This document shows, one piece after another, positions 18,445 to 28,776 of a DNA stretch of 64,000 nucleotides. The stretch's first letter is position 1. Every line of letters starts with the position of its first letter. This stretch comes from Rhodopseudomonas palustris HaA2 (GTDB lineage: Bacteria; Pseudomonadota; Alphaproteobacteria; Rhizobiales; Xanthobacteraceae), in NCBI RefSeq assembly GCF_000013365.1, contig NC_007778.1, positions 248,001 to 312,000 of the forward strand. The letters are read 5' to 3'. The notes under the pieces are model-generated. The model did no database searches. It was given only the letters and a program-made list of their open reading frames with translations, and was not told the origin of the DNA. Made by a program: the position numbers and the translations under genes.

Positions 18445-19472
18445 TTACGACGCGGATCGCGCCTGTTGATTGTCGGCCGGCGGCCCTTCGGCCGTCGCGA
18501 AGTGACAGGCGACGCGATGGCCCGGCCTGACGTCGCGCCAGGCCGGCACCTCGTCTGCGCAACGCGGCTGCACCGACGGGCAGCGCGTGCGGAAGCGGCA
18601 GCCCGACGGCGGCGATACCGGGCTCGGAATCTCGCCTTCGAGAATGATGCGGCGATCGACCCGCAGATGCGACGGCAGCGGGATCGGCTCGGCTGAGAGC
18701 AGCGCGCGCGTGTAGGGATGCAGCGGCCGCTCGACGACGTCCTCGGCGGGGCCGAGCTCCATCAGCTTGCCGAGGTAGGTCACCGCGATGCGATCGGAGA
18801 TGTGCGACACCACCGAAATGTCGTGGGTGATGAACACATAGGTGAGGCCGAATTCGCGCTGCAGATCGGCGAACAGGTTGAGCACGTCGCCGCGAATCGA
18901 GACGTCGAGCGCCGCGACGACCTCGTCGCAGACGATCACCTTGGGTCGCAGCGTCAGCACCCGCGCGATGTTGACGCGCTGCTTCTGGCCGCCCGAGAGC
19001 TGATGCGGATAGCGATCGGCCGCCTCGGCGGAGAGCCCGACGCGCTCCAGCACCGCGATGCCGCGACGGCGGCGCGAGGCGGCGTTGCCCTCACCGAGAA
19101 CTTCCAGCGGCTCGACAACGCTGTCGATGATCGTCATCCGCGGATTGAGCGCGGCATTCGGATCCTGAAAGATGATCTGATAGTCGCGGCGATGCTTGCG
19201 GAACGCCCGGCTGCCGAGCGTCGCCGGATCGGTGCCGTCGTGCAGGATGTGGCCGTGAGTCGGCCGCAGCAGCGACACCAGAGCGCGCCCGAGCGTGGTC
19301 TTGCCGGAGCCGGATTCGCCGATGATGCCGAACGTCTCGCCGCTGCGGACCTCGAAATCCATACCGTCGATCGCCTTGACGGTGTCCCGGCCATCGCGCG
19401 ACGGAAACAGGATGCGCAGATCGCGCACCGCGAGAATGCCGGCGTCGGCGTGGTTCTGTTGCTGAGCAGCCA

Positions 19473-19473
<1 letters not shown>
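18445..19473 (-). CDS. Peptide-type ABC transporter ATP-binding protein, DppF-like
   Basis: 342 residues from the ATG at 19473 (MAAQQQNHADAG), which overlaps the upstream ATPase stop by one base (TGATG). Walker A GESGSGKTT, signature LSGGQKQRVNIARV and Walker B VIVCDEVVAALD are present, plus the Cys-containing C-terminal segment GCRFRTRCPSVQPRC. It is the second ATPase of the region 2 transporter and is followed by the binding-protein gene. Confidence 0.92.
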
Positions 19474-20528
<1,055 letters not shown>

Positions 20529-20837
20529 CGCGACGCTTCAGCGCCAAGCCGCGACACGCGTCGAGCGCGCAGAACGGTCCACGCGGCAGACGCCGTGGCG
20601 AGACGCCCGACACGGAATGACGCGTCGGCTCGGTGTGGTTTCAACCGGACATGCTTCGGCGCGGACATCGTCACCATTGATCCTCCCATCCGTCCGATCT
20701 GCGTCGGTCCGGTGCATCGCGGTCCGGCAATGGGCCGATTTCGGTGACGCGATGCCCACTAATCAAAAGCCATCGATTGTCGATTGTCAACAATTGACTG
20801 TTGGGCTATTTTGTCCCGCGTGGCGGAAGGATCGAGA
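20529..20837. other. Divergent intergenic region of the region 2 operon and gntR
   Basis: A 309-bp gap between the transporter operon and the regulator. Its regulator-proximal end is AT-richer and carries the operator at 20783-20794. On the minus strand a TTGACA hexamer lies within that operator and could be the -35 box of the operon, although the -10 is weak. The remainder shows no ORF with a ribosome-binding site. Confidence 0.5.
20783..20794. promoter_or_regulatory. Candidate GntR/FCD operator
   Basis: The inverted repeat ATTGT-CA-ACAAT has the half-site geometry common for FCD-type GntR regulators. An extra ATTGT half-site lies two bases upstream at 20776-20780. It sits just before the GTG start of the divergent GntR gene and includes TTGACA on the operon strand, so it could mediate both autoregulation and operon repression. 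Confidence 0.6.
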
Positions 20838-21656
20838 GTGGTGGGGGAAAACGTGGCAGCGACGTATCGCAGGCCGGCGACCGGGAGTGACGGCACCCAC
20901 GAGCGGCGGTTCGCGCCGCGCACGCTGCCGGACCAGGTCGCCGAAGAACTCGGCGCCGAGATTGTCTCGGGCCGACGCAAGGCGGGCGAGCGCCTCGTCG
21001 AACTCGATCTGGCGCGCGACTTCGGCGTCAGTCGCGGGCCGATCCGCGAAGCGATTCGGATTCTCGAACGTCGCCGGCTGGTCGAATTGCTGCCGCGGCG
21101 CGGCGCCTACATCAAGCCGGTGTCGCTGAAATCAGTCGCCGATCTGTTCAACGTCCGCACCGCGCTGTCGATGCTGGCGGTGCGGACCATGGCGACCACG
21201 CCGGTCGAGAGCTACATCGACACGCTCGCGCGACGCTGCGCGGAATTGAAGGCGCAGGTCGAGCCCGACGATCCGATCGCCTTCGCGCGGACCACGACGC
21301 GGGCGGTCAAGACCATTGCGCGCGGCTCCGGCAATCAGTTGCTGGTCGAACTGCTCACCGACCTCGCCGACCAGACCGTGTGGACGACGATCTGGAAATC
21401 GCCGCTGGACTACCAGACGCCGGAGATTCGGCGGCTCAGCGCCGACCTGATGGCGTCGACGCTGAAGGCAATCCGGCAGCGCAGGCCGAACGCGGCCGTG
21501 ACCCATCTCGGCGAATTGCTGGAAGGCGACCGCGACCGCGCGCTGGCGACGCTGTCGCAGATCCGCGGCGAGGCCTTCGACCTCAGCGCGCTGGCGCATG
21601 TCGATGAGACCGGCGCGGCGCCCACGACCATTGCGGGCAGCGCCCGGACGGCCTGA
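20838..21656 (+). CDS. GntR-family transcriptional regulator, FCD subfamily
   Basis: 272 residues from the GTG at 20838, which has GGAAGGA seven bases upstream. A TTG at 20784 would extend the frame but begins inside the operator. Residues about 25-95 form the winged helix-turn-helix (LARDFGVSRGPIREAIRILE, then PRRGAYIKPVS). The remainder is the all-helical ligand-binding domain (DLFNVRTALSMLAVRTMA). Such proteins usually repress catabolic operons and release DNA on binding a carboxylic-acid ligand. It is divergent from the transport/ligase/carboxylase operon and is its likely regulator. Confidence 0.88.
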   Translation: MVGENVAATYRRPATGSDGTHERRFAPRTLPDQVAEELGAEIVSGRRKAGERLVELDLARDFGVSRGPIREAIRILERRRLVELLPRRGAYIKPVSLKSVADLFNVRTALSMLAVRTMATTPVESYIDTLARRCAELKAQVEPDDPIAFARTTTRAVKTIARGSGNQLLVELLTDLADQTVWTTIWKSPLDYQTPEIRRLSADLMASTLKAIRQRRPNAAVTHLGELLEGDRDRALATLSQIRGEAFDLSALAHVDETGAAPTTIAGSARTA

Positions 21657-21679
21657 GGGCTCGGGCCGGGACGCTGCGC

Positions 21680-22213
21680 CTACCTGACCTGCCGCTTTTC
21701 GAGCTTGCGCGCCAGGGTCCGGCGATGCATGCCGAGCCGCCGCGCAGCCTCGGAAATGTTGAATTCGCTCTCGATCAGCGTTTGATGGATGCGTTCCCAT
21801 TCCAGCGTCTTGATCGAGGTCGGCTGGCTCGCCAGCGCAATGTCGGCATTGCCCTCCGCCTTGCGGAACGCCGCCTCGATGTCGTCGGTGTTCGACGGCT
21901 TGGCGAGGTAGTGACAGGCGCCGAGCTTGATCGCCTCGACCGCGGTGGCGATGCTGGCGAAGCCGGTCAGAACGACGATCAGCATCTCCGGGTCCTGGGC
22001 GTGCAGCAGTTCGACGCAGGCGAGCCCCGAGGCGCCGCCGAGTTTGAGGTCGACCACGGCGTAGCCGAACGAACGCTCGTCCAGCGCGTCGCGCACCTCG
22101 TCGATGGTCGAGGCGTGCACCACCTCGTAGCCGCGACGCTCGAACGAGCGCTTCAGCGTGCGGGCGAATCCGGCGTCGTCCTCGACGACGATCAAGGAGC
22201 GTTCTTCAATCAA
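21680..22213 (-). CDS. regA: Redox response regulator of the RegA/PrrA/ActR family
   Basis: 177 residues. The receiver domain has acidic residues Asp12/Asp13, phospho-acceptor Asp55 in VVDLKLGG, Thr in VLTGFAS and Lys in LAKPS. A short linker leads to a Fis-type helix-turn-helix with NISEAARRLGMHRRTLARKL, characteristic of the family. RegA-type regulators control photosynthesis, respiration, nitrogen and carbon fixation in response to redox state. The start overlaps the kinase stop by eight bases. It ends 23 bases from the convergent GntR gene. Confidence 0.92.
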   Translation of the reverse strand: MIEERSLIVVEDDAGFARTLKRSFERRGYEVVHASTIDEVRDALDERSFGYAVVDLKLGGASGLACVELLHAQDPEMLIVVLTGFASIATAVEAIKLGACHYLAKPSNTDDIEAAFRKAEGNADIALASQPTSIKTLEWERIHQTLIESEFNISEAARRLGMHRRTLARKLEKRQVR

Positions 22214-23579
22214 ATGGATTTCCGATCGCGAGTGTCGAAAGCGGCAGCACCAGCTTGACCTTGGCGCCGCGGGTGCGGAGGTTTTCCGCGGTGATCGAGC
22301 CGCCGAGCTTGCGCACGACGTTCATGACCAGGAACAGGCCTAGGCCGCCGCCGGCCCGGCCCTTGCTCGACTGATACGGCTTGCCGATCTGCGTCAGCAT
22401 GTCCTTCGGAAAACCGGGACCGCGATCGCTGATCGACAGCACCAGATTGTCGCCGTCGCGCTCTGCAACCAGCTCGATCCAGTAGCGCGACACTTCGAAC
22501 GCATTGTCCAACACGTTGAAGATCGCCTGCTTCAACGTGACGTCCGAAACGATCGGCACGTCCTCGCCGAAGACGTTGACGACGTGCAGCGTGGTCTTGC
22601 ATCGCGCATTCTGCCATTCCTCGGCGAGCGCCGACAGGAACGCCGACACCGTGGTCGGTGACGATCCCTCACCGCGCGCCTCGCCGGCCGACACCAGAAT
22701 CCCGGTGACGATCGATTGGCAACGCTTCAGCGCCGTCTCCATTTCGGCGAGGTCTTCGGCAATCTCACGATTGGCCATGATCTGCGGCATCCGGCGCCAA
22801 TCGCTGAGAATGACCGACACCGACGCCAGCGGCGTGCCGAGTTCGTGCGCGGCGCCGGAGGCGAGCAGGCCCATGCGCACGATGTGGTCCTGCTCCGCAG
22901 CATGCTGGCGCAACGCCGCCAGATGCGCGTCGCGCTCGCGCAGATTGCGATGAATCCGCGTGACGAACACCACCAACAGCACGGCATTCAGCGCGAAGCC
23001 AATCAGCATGCCGGCGACGGCGAGATTGACCGGATCGCCGGCGGCCGGCGGCAGCACCAGCGGGCGCGATGCTTCGGTCAGCCAGATGAAAGCCGTGAAC
23101 ACGACGGCCACCAGCGACCAGCTCGAGCGGCTGTCGAGCAGCACCGCGCCGAGCGTCACCTGCAGCAGATACAGCGAGGTGAACGGATTGGTGATGCCGC
23201 CGCTGAGATAAAGCAGAGCGGTCAGCGCGACGACATCGAGGATCAGCGCGACCAGCAGGTCGCGATTGCTGATCGCGACGCGATAGCGCATCCATGCCAG
23301 GCTCGCGATATTGAGCGCGATCAGCCCGAGCACGACGGCGCCCATCGGCACGAGCGGCAATGGGGCACCGAGCCACAAATGCACCGCGCCGATGGTGACG
23401 ATCTGACCGATCACCGCGGTCCAGCGGAGCTGGATCAGCAGCGCCATGTTCTTGCGGTCGGTCGCATCGTCGCCCGGAGTCACGTCACCGAGGCGCGGCA
23501 CGAATGTGGACGCCGACATGTCTTGTCGCGACCTCCAGCCGGCCTTGTCGTCAACGGTGCCCGGAGATCGGTCCAGCAT
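22206..23579 (-). CDS. regB: Redox sensor histidine kinase of the RegB/PrrB/ActS family
   Basis: 457 residues from the ATG at 23579, which has AGGAT five bases upstream and overlaps the SURF1 end by 29 bases; an ATG at 23519 avoids the overlap and is possible. Six membrane spans (about residues 45-200) contain the quinone-site heptad GGITNPF. The dimerisation segment AAHELGTPLASV holds His245, and Cys287 in KRCQSIVTGIL matches the redox-active cysteine of RegB. The ATPase domain has ISDRGPGF and GGGLGLF. It is paired with the adjacent regulator and co-directional with the quinol oxidase genes. Confidence 0.92.
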   Translation of the reverse strand: MLDRSPGTVDDKAGWRSRQDMSASTFVPRLGDVTPGDDATDRKNMALLIQLRWTAVIGQIVTIGAVHLWLGAPLPLVPMGAVVLGLIALNIASLAWMRYRVAISNRDLLVALILDVVALTALLYLSGGITNPFTSLYLLQVTLGAVLLDSRSSWSLVAVVFTAFIWLTEASRPLVLPPAAGDPVNLAVAGMLIGFALNAVLLVVFVTRIHRNLRERDAHLAALRQHAAEQDHIVRMGLLASGAAHELGTPLASVSVILSDWRRMPQIMANREIAEDLAEMETALKRCQSIVTGILVSAGEARGEGSSPTTVSAFLSALAEEWQNARCKTTLHVVNVFGEDVPIVSDVTLKQAIFNVLDNAFEVSRYWIELVAERDGDNLVLSISDRGPGFPKDMLTQIGKPYQSSKGRAGGGLGLFLVMNVVRKLGGSITAENLRTRGAKVKLVLPLSTLAIGNPFD

Positions 23580-24387
23580 GTGATCCTGTTGCAAGGGCGG
23601 ATTGCGCCTCTTGGCCCGGCCTCCGGCCACCGCCTGCGCGGCGGAATGACCCGGCACCGAAGGCGACAACAAGCCAGCCGGCCAGCATAAATGCCAGGCA
23701 AAACCACGTGAGCGCGTAGACCAGGTGGTTGTTGGGGAACCGAATCACGGTCAGGCCACCGATCGGCTGCCCTTCCAGGTTGAACGATGCGTCGGCGTCG
23801 ATGAAGAAAGGTGCGACATTCGCGACGCTTCGCGTCTGTGCGATCGCCGCGACGTCGCGTGAATACCAGCGATCGGCGGCGGGCTCGTTGTGCCGCAGGA
23901 AGCCACCGCCGGGTTCCGTCACGCGCAACAGACCGTTAACCGTGATCTCGCCGGCAGGCGCGCCGGCGCTGCGCGTCGCCCGATCTCGCCAGTCGGGCGG
24001 AACGAAGCCGCGATTGATCAGCACGTTGCGGCCGTCGTCGGTGCGCAGCGGCGTGATCGCCCAGAAGCCGCCGCCGAAATCGGTGACCGCCTGCACCAGC
24101 GTCTCGCGGTCGTGCAGGAAGCGGCCGGTCACGGTGACGCGCCGATATTCGTCGCGGGCGGCGGTCACTTCGGGCCAGGACGCGGCGGGGGGCAACGCAG
24201 TCGGTGCAGCATGCGCGCGCTGCTCGACGCGGTCGATCAGGGCCAGTTTCCAGGCACGCCGCTCGATCTGCCAGACGCCGAGCGCGATCAGTCCGGCCAC
24301 GGCCGCAACGGCAGGGATCGTGAGCCACAACGACGGTCGCCGCGCGGAGCTGCGGCCGCTTCCCGCCGGATCGCTGTCGGGCGTCAC
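23551..24387 (-). CDS. SURF1-family oxidase assembly protein
   Basis: 278 residues with one N-terminal and one C-terminal membrane span and the SURF1 loop between them: GVWQIERRAWKLALI after the first span, then GFVPPDWRDR, FLRHNEPAADRWYSRD and NNHLVYALTWF at the second. SURF1/Shy1 proteins help insert haem into the catalytic subunit of haem-copper oxidases. The gene follows cyoD after 13 bases, which makes the quinol oxidase its natural client. Confidence 0.9.
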   Translation of the reverse strand: MTPDSDPAGSGRSSARRPSLWLTIPAVAAVAGLIALGVWQIERRAWKLALIDRVEQRAHAAPTALPPAASWPEVTAARDEYRRVTVTGRFLHDRETLVQAVTDFGGGFWAITPLRTDDGRNVLINRGFVPPDWRDRATRSAGAPAGEITVNGLLRVTEPGGGFLRHNEPAADRWYSRDVAAIAQTRSVANVAPFFIDADASFNLEGQPIGGLTVIRFPNNHLVYALTWFCLAFMLAGWLVVAFGAGSFRRAGGGRRPGQEAQSALATGSHAGPISGHR

Positions 24388-24400
24388 GATCGCGCTGTCC

Positions 24401-24793
24401 TCACCGCCGGATCATGTCGTGAGCCGGCATCATGTTGGTGGTCAGATGGTGCATCACCCACAGCGAACCGGCCAGCGCGATCACCACCATCACGATGGTG
24501 AAGATCAGCGCCATCATGGTCCAGCCTTCTTCGGCCGCAGTGGTCATGTGCAGGAAGTAGATCATGTGCACGACGATCTGCACCGCCGCGAACGCCATGA
24601 TGACCAGCCCGGTCGCCTGCTTGTTGCCGAGCACGTCGCCCATCACCAGCCAGAACGGAATCGCGGTGAGCACCACCGACAGCCCGAAGCCGATCAGATA
24701 GCTCTTCAGCGTGCCGTGGGTTTGGGCCGCGACATGGGCCTCGTGGCCGTGGTCGTGGCCGTGCGCGTCGACGTGGGGAGAATTGATGCTCAT
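24401..24793 (-). CDS. cyoD: Cytochrome bo3 ubiquinol oxidase subunit IV
   Basis: 130 residues with a His-rich N-terminus (HVDAHGHDHGHEAH) and three membrane spans, including AFAAVQIVVHMIYFLHM, the recognisable CyoD segment. Its ATG overlaps the cyoC stop (ATGA). It is a small accessory subunit of the quinol oxidase, thought to assist assembly at the copper site. Confidence 0.92.
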   Translation of the reverse strand: MSINSPHVDAHGHDHGHEAHVAAQTHGTLKSYLIGFGLSVVLTAIPFWLVMGDVLGNKQATGLVIMAFAAVQIVVHMIYFLHMTTAAEEGWTMMALIFTIVMVVIALAGSLWVMHHLTTNMMPAHDMIRR

Positions 24794-25419
24794 CGCAAGG
24801 TTCCCAGCAGATAGACGAAGGTGAACACGCCGATCCACACCACGTCGAGGAAGTGCCAGAACATGCTGAGGCACATCAGCCGCCGGCGGTTGGCTTCGAT
24901 CAGGCCGGCACGCGCGACCTGTACCATCAGCGTCACCAGCCAGATGATGCCGAACGTGACGTGCAGGCCGTGGGTGCCGACCAGCGTGAAGAACGACGAC
25001 AGGAAGGCGCTGCGCTGCGGCGTCGCGCCCTCGTGAATCATGTGGTGGAACTCGTAGAGTTCGATGCCGAGGAAGGCGAGTCCGAACAGGCCGGTGACGC
25101 CGAGCCAGGCCAGCGTGGCGCCGACCTGCCGCTTCTCCATCGTCAGCATGGCGAAGCCGTAGGTGATCGACGACATCAGCAGCATCGCGGTGTTGACCGC
25201 GACCAGCTTCAGATCGAACAGGTCCTTCGGCGCCGGACCGGCCGCGTAATTGGCGCCGAGCACGCCATAAGTGGCGAACAGGATCGCGAAGATGAGACAA
25301 TCGCTCATCAGGTAGATCCAGAAGCCGAGCATCGTGCTCGCGCCTTCCGGATGGGCATGCTCGTCGACGACGTGGAACACCGGCTCTGCGGCCTGCGGGG
25401 CGGCGGCGACGACGCTCAT
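24790..25419 (-). CDS. cyoC: Cytochrome bo3 ubiquinol oxidase subunit III
   Basis: 209 residues with five membrane spans. It contains [19 protein letters not shown] at the first span and [19 protein letters not shown] and [18 protein letters not shown] at the end, all standard subunit III landmarks. Both ends overlap neighbours by ATGA (cyoB upstream, cyoD downstream). Confidence 0.94.
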   Translation of the reverse strand: MSVVAAAPQAAEPVFHVVDEHAHPEGASTMLGFWIYLMSDCLIFAILFATYGVLGANYAAGPAPKDLFDLKLVAVNTAMLLMSSITYGFAMLTMEKRQVGATLAWLGVTGLFGLAFLGIELYEFHHMIHEGATPQRSAFLSSFFTLVGTHGLHVTFGIIWLVTLMVQVARAGLIEANRRRLMCLSMFWHFLDVVWIGVFTFVYLLGTLR

Positions 25420-27425
25420 GGCTTGGCTCCCTCGGCGAGCAGTCGCGTCCGCTCGTCCTCGACGCGAACCACCTCTTCGGCGGGGATGTGGAAGTCGCGG
25501 TGATAATTGAAGGTGTGGCCGATCGCGACGGCGAGCAGCGCGATGAAGGACAGCGCCGCCAGCCACCAGATGTACCAGATCAAGCCGAACGCCATCACCA
25601 TGCTCAGCCCGGACAGGATGATTCCGGTGCCGGTATTGCTCGGCATGTGGATCGGCTTGAAGCCTTCGAGCGGACGCTTGTAGCCAGCCTTTTTCATGTC
25701 CCACCACGCATCGGAATCGCGCACCATCGGCGTGAAGGCGAAGTTGTAGTCCGGCGGCGGCGACGACGTCGCCCATTCCAGCGTGCGGCCGTTCCAAGGG
25801 TCGCCGGTGACGTCGCGAAGCTGCTCGCGTCGCATCACGCTGACGGCGATCTGGATCAGGAACGCGACGATGCCGATCAGGATCAGGAACGCGCCGAAGC
25901 CGGCGATGATGAACCAGATCTGCAGGCTGGGGTCGTCGAACACCCGCAGACGACGGGTGACGCCCATCAGGCCCAGCACGTAGAGCGGCATGAAGGCGAA
26001 GTAGAAGCCGACCACCCAGCACCAGAACGAGATCTTGCCCCAGAACACGTCGAGCTTGAAGCCGAACGCCTTCGGGAACCAGTAGGCGATGCCGGCGAAC
26101 AGGCCGAACACCACGCCGCCGATGATGACATTGTGGAAATGCGCGACCAGGAACAGGCTGTTGTGCAGCACGAAGTCGGCCGGCGGCACCGCGAGCAGCA
26201 CCCCGGTCATGCCGCCGATCACGAAGGTCAGCATGAATGCGATCGTCCACATCATCGGCAGGTCGTAACGGATCCGGCCGCGGTACATCGTGAACAGCCA
26301 GTTGAACATCTTCGCGCCCGTCGGGATCGAGATGATCATCGTGGTAATGCCGAAGAACGAGTTGACGCTGGCGCCCGAGCCCATCGTGAAGAAATGGTGC
26401 AACCACACCAGGTACGACAGGATGGTGATGACCACCGTGGCGTAGACCATCGAGGTGTAGCCGAACAGCCGCTTGCCGGAGAACGTCGAGGTGACTTCGG
26501 AGAAGATCCCGAAGGCCGGCAGGATCAGGATGTAGACCTCCGGATGGCCCCAGATCCAGATCAGGTTCACGTACATCATCGGGTTGCCGCCGAAGTCGTT
26601 CGTGAAGAAATTGGTGCCGACGTAACGATCGAGCGACAGCAGCGCCAGCACTACGGTCAGAACCGGAAACGAGGCGACGATCAGGATGTTGGTGCAGAGC
26701 GAGGTCCAGGTGAAGATCGGCATCCGCATCATGGTCATGCCGGGCGCCCGCACCTTGACGATGGTGCAGATCAGGTTGACGCCGGACAATGTGGTTCCGA
26801 CGCCCGCGACCTGCAGCGCCCAGATGTAGTAGTCAACGCCGACGTCCGGACTGTAACCGATGTTCGACAGCGGCGGATAGGCCAGCCAGCCGGTGCGGGC
26901 GAACTCGCCGACGAACAGCGAGATCATCACCAGCACGGCGCCGGCAGTCGTCATCCAGAAGCTGAAATTGTTCAGGAACGGGAACGACACGTCGCGGGCG
27001 CCGATCTGCAGCGGCACGACGTAGTTCATCAGGCCGGTGACCATCGGCATCGCCACGAAGAAGATCATGATCACGCCGTGGGCGGTGAACACCTGATCGT
27101 AGTGATGCGCGTTGAGATAGCCCTCGGAGCCGTTGAAGGCCATCGCCTGCTGGGCCCGCATCATCACCGCGTCGGCGAAGCCGCGCAGCAGCATGACGAT
27201 GCCGAGGATCATGTACATGATGCCGATGCGCTTGTGGTCGACGGTGGTGAACCACTCGCGCCACAGATAGCCCCACAGCTTGAAATAGGTCAGGCCCGCG
27301 ACCAGAGCGGCGCCGCCGAGCGCGACCGCCACGAAGGTGAGGACGACGATCGGCTCGTGCAACGGCAGCGATTCCAGAGACAGCCGGCCGAAGATCGCCT
27401 TGACGATATCAGGATTGGTAAGCAT
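25416..27425 (-). CDS. cyoB: Cytochrome bo3 ubiquinol oxidase subunit I
   Basis: 669 residues from [15 protein letters not shown]. It has about 15 membrane spans and the haem-copper core: [20 protein letters not shown] with the CuB His and cross-linked Tyr, [10 protein letters not shown] with the His pair, and HFHNVIIGG near the haem ligands. It catalyses reduction of O2 to water using quinol while pumping protons across the inner membrane. The length matches E. coli CyoB (about 660). Confidence 0.96.
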   Translation of the reverse strand: MLTNPDIVKAIFGRLSLESLPLHEPIVVLTFVAVALGGAALVAGLTYFKLWGYLWREWFTTVDHKRIGIMYMILGIVMLLRGFADAVMMRAQQAMAFNGSEGYLNAHHYDQVFTAHGVIMIFFVAMPMVTGLMNYVVPLQIGARDVSFPFLNNFSFWMTTAGAVLVMISLFVGEFARTGWLAYPPLSNIGYSPDVGVDYYIWALQVAGVGTTLSGVNLICTIVKVRAPGMTMMRMPIFTWTSLCTNILIVASFPVLTVVLALLSLDRYVGTNFFTNDFGGNPMMYVNLIWIWGHPEVYILILPAFGIFSEVTSTFSGKRLFGYTSMVYATVVITILSYLVWLHHFFTMGSGASVNSFFGITTMIISIPTGAKMFNWLFTMYRGRIRYDLPMMWTIAFMLTFVIGGMTGVLLAVPPADFVLHNSLFLVAHFHNVIIGGVVFGLFAGIAYWFPKAFGFKLDVFWGKISFWCWVVGFYFAFMPLYVLGLMGVTRRLRVFDDPSLQIWFIIAGFGAFLILIGIVAFLIQIAVSVMRREQLRDVTGDPWNGRTLEWATSSPPPDYNFAFTPMVRDSDAWWDMKKAGYKRPLEGFKPIHMPSNTGTGIILSGLSMVMAFGLIWYIWWLAALSFIALLAVAIGHTFNYHRDFHIPAEEVVRVEDERTRLLAEGAKP

Positions 27426-27433
27426 GCGATCCC

Positions 27434-28591
27434 TCAGGACTCGGATTTCGACGCCGGGGCGAACAGCAGCGAGGTGGACGACCCGAGCGGCGTGAACAGC
27501 GGCGGACGCTTCAACCCGGCGCCGAGCAGCGGCGAACTGTCCCGGACCTGCGCGGTGACGCGGCCCTGCGGCTCGTCGATCGTGCAGGTGCCGGCCACGA
27601 AGCTCGGCTCCGGACCGAGTGCGGTGCCGCGGCGGGCGTATTTGTCGTAAGCGAGCGGCAGCGTGTTGCGCAGGCCGGCCATGCCGTTGCCGCCGCGGGC
27701 GTCGATCGCCATCATCTCGCTCATGCACATCTTTCCGGGCTCGACGCACATGTTGAGAATGGCGCGATACAGGTCGGCGTCGACCGTGCCGAAGCCACGG
27801 GCGGGCTCGTTGGCGCTCGGCTTTTCCAGCGCCAGATACTCGGTGCGTCCGAGCGTATCGGAGCTCGCCTTGGTCTTGGCGACCCACTGCTCAAATCCGG
27901 CGTCGTCGAGACCGTGGAAATCGAATCGCATGCCGGAGAACCCGGCGCCGCTGTAGTTCGCCGAGAAGCCCTTGTAGGTGCCGGCATGATTGACCACCGC
28001 GTGGAGCTTGGTCTCCATGCCGGGCATCGCATAGATCATCCCGGCGAGCGCCGGGATGTAGAACGAATTCATCACCGAGGACGCCGTGATGCGGAAGCTG
28101 ATCGGCCGATCGACCGGTGCGGCGAGCTCGTTGAGCGAAGCGATGCCGTATTCCGGATAGATGAACAGCCATTTCCAATCGAGTGCGACGACATCGACCT
28201 CGAGCGGCGCCTTGGCACGATCGATCGGCCGGTCATGGGCGATGCGGTCGAGCGAGCGATAAGGATCGAGCAGATGCGTGCCCATCCAGGTGATCGCGCC
28301 CAGGCAGATGATGATCGCCAGCGGCGCCGACCAGATCACCAGTTCGAGGCCGGTCGAATGGTCCCAGTCGGGATCGTATTTCGCCGCGTCGTTGGAGTGG
28401 CGATAGCGCCAGGCGAACCACACCGTCAGCGCCATCACCGGCAGAACGATCAGCAGCATCAACACCGTCGAAATCACGATCAGATCGCGCTGCTGCACCG
28501 CAATGTCGCCGGCCGGCGCCATCACTACGAAGTTGCAGCCACTCAACAATACCGCCAGGGGTAGCAGCGCCAGGATTTTGAGACGTGACAA
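27434..28591 (-). CDS. cyoA: Cytochrome bo3 ubiquinol oxidase subunit II
   Basis: 385 residues if started at the TTG at 28591 ([19 protein letters not shown]), which opens a lipoprotein signal with lipobox LLSGC; no in-frame ATG lies close by and longer readings add an implausible leader. Two membrane spans precede a periplasmic cupredoxin domain with [15 protein letters not shown]. The CuA cysteine motif is absent ([15 protein letters not shown] occupies that place), so the donor is quinol rather than cytochrome c. First gene of the cyoABCD-surf1-regBA series. Confidence 0.92.
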   Translation of the reverse strand: MSRLKILALLPLAVLLSGCNFVVMAPAGDIAVQQRDLIVISTVLMLLIVLPVMALTVWFAWRYRHSNDAAKYDPDWDHSTGLELVIWSAPLAIIICLGAITWMGTHLLDPYRSLDRIAHDRPIDRAKAPLEVDVVALDWKWLFIYPEYGIASLNELAAPVDRPISFRITASSVMNSFYIPALAGMIYAMPGMETKLHAVVNHAGTYKGFSANYSGAGFSGMRFDFHGLDDAGFEQWVAKTKASSDTLGRTEYLALEKPSANEPARGFGTVDADLYRAILNMCVEPGKMCMSEMMAIDARGGNGMAGLRNTLPLAYDKYARRGTALGPEPSFVAGTCTIDEPQGRVTAQVRDSSPLLGAGLKRPPLFTPLGSSTSLLFAPASKSES

Positions 28592-28657
28592 CGTTCCGCC
28601 CTTTGAGAATGAGAATGCCTCGCAAGGCGAGGGCCTAGCTGCGACGCAGCAATCGGG

Positions 28658-28680
28658 ACATTGGACAATTTGTCCAATGT
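28658..28680. promoter_or_regulatory. 23-bp perfect palindrome, candidate operator between cyoA and the MFS gene
   Basis: Arms ACATTGGACAA and TTGTCCAATGT flank a single central T, with no mismatch over 11 bases each side. It lies 67 bases before the cyoA start and 97 bases before the MFS start. It does not match FNR/FixK, PpsR or GntR consensus sites that I know. The short loop makes a DNA operator more likely than an RNA hairpin. Confidence 0.65.
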
Positions 28681-28776
28681 TGCGGTGCGGGATCACCGCT
28701 CAAACAGGTGGCGGATCGAGACGCCATTGAGAGGCGATCGCATCAACCTCCTCAATCTTCACAACGGCAGCGTGCG

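Noticed and set aside
24790-27887. Long readings that extend cyoC, cyoB and cyoD upstream
   Set aside because: The extensions are out-of-frame readings of the preceding subunit genes; each subunit has a start overlapping or just after its neighbour's stop.
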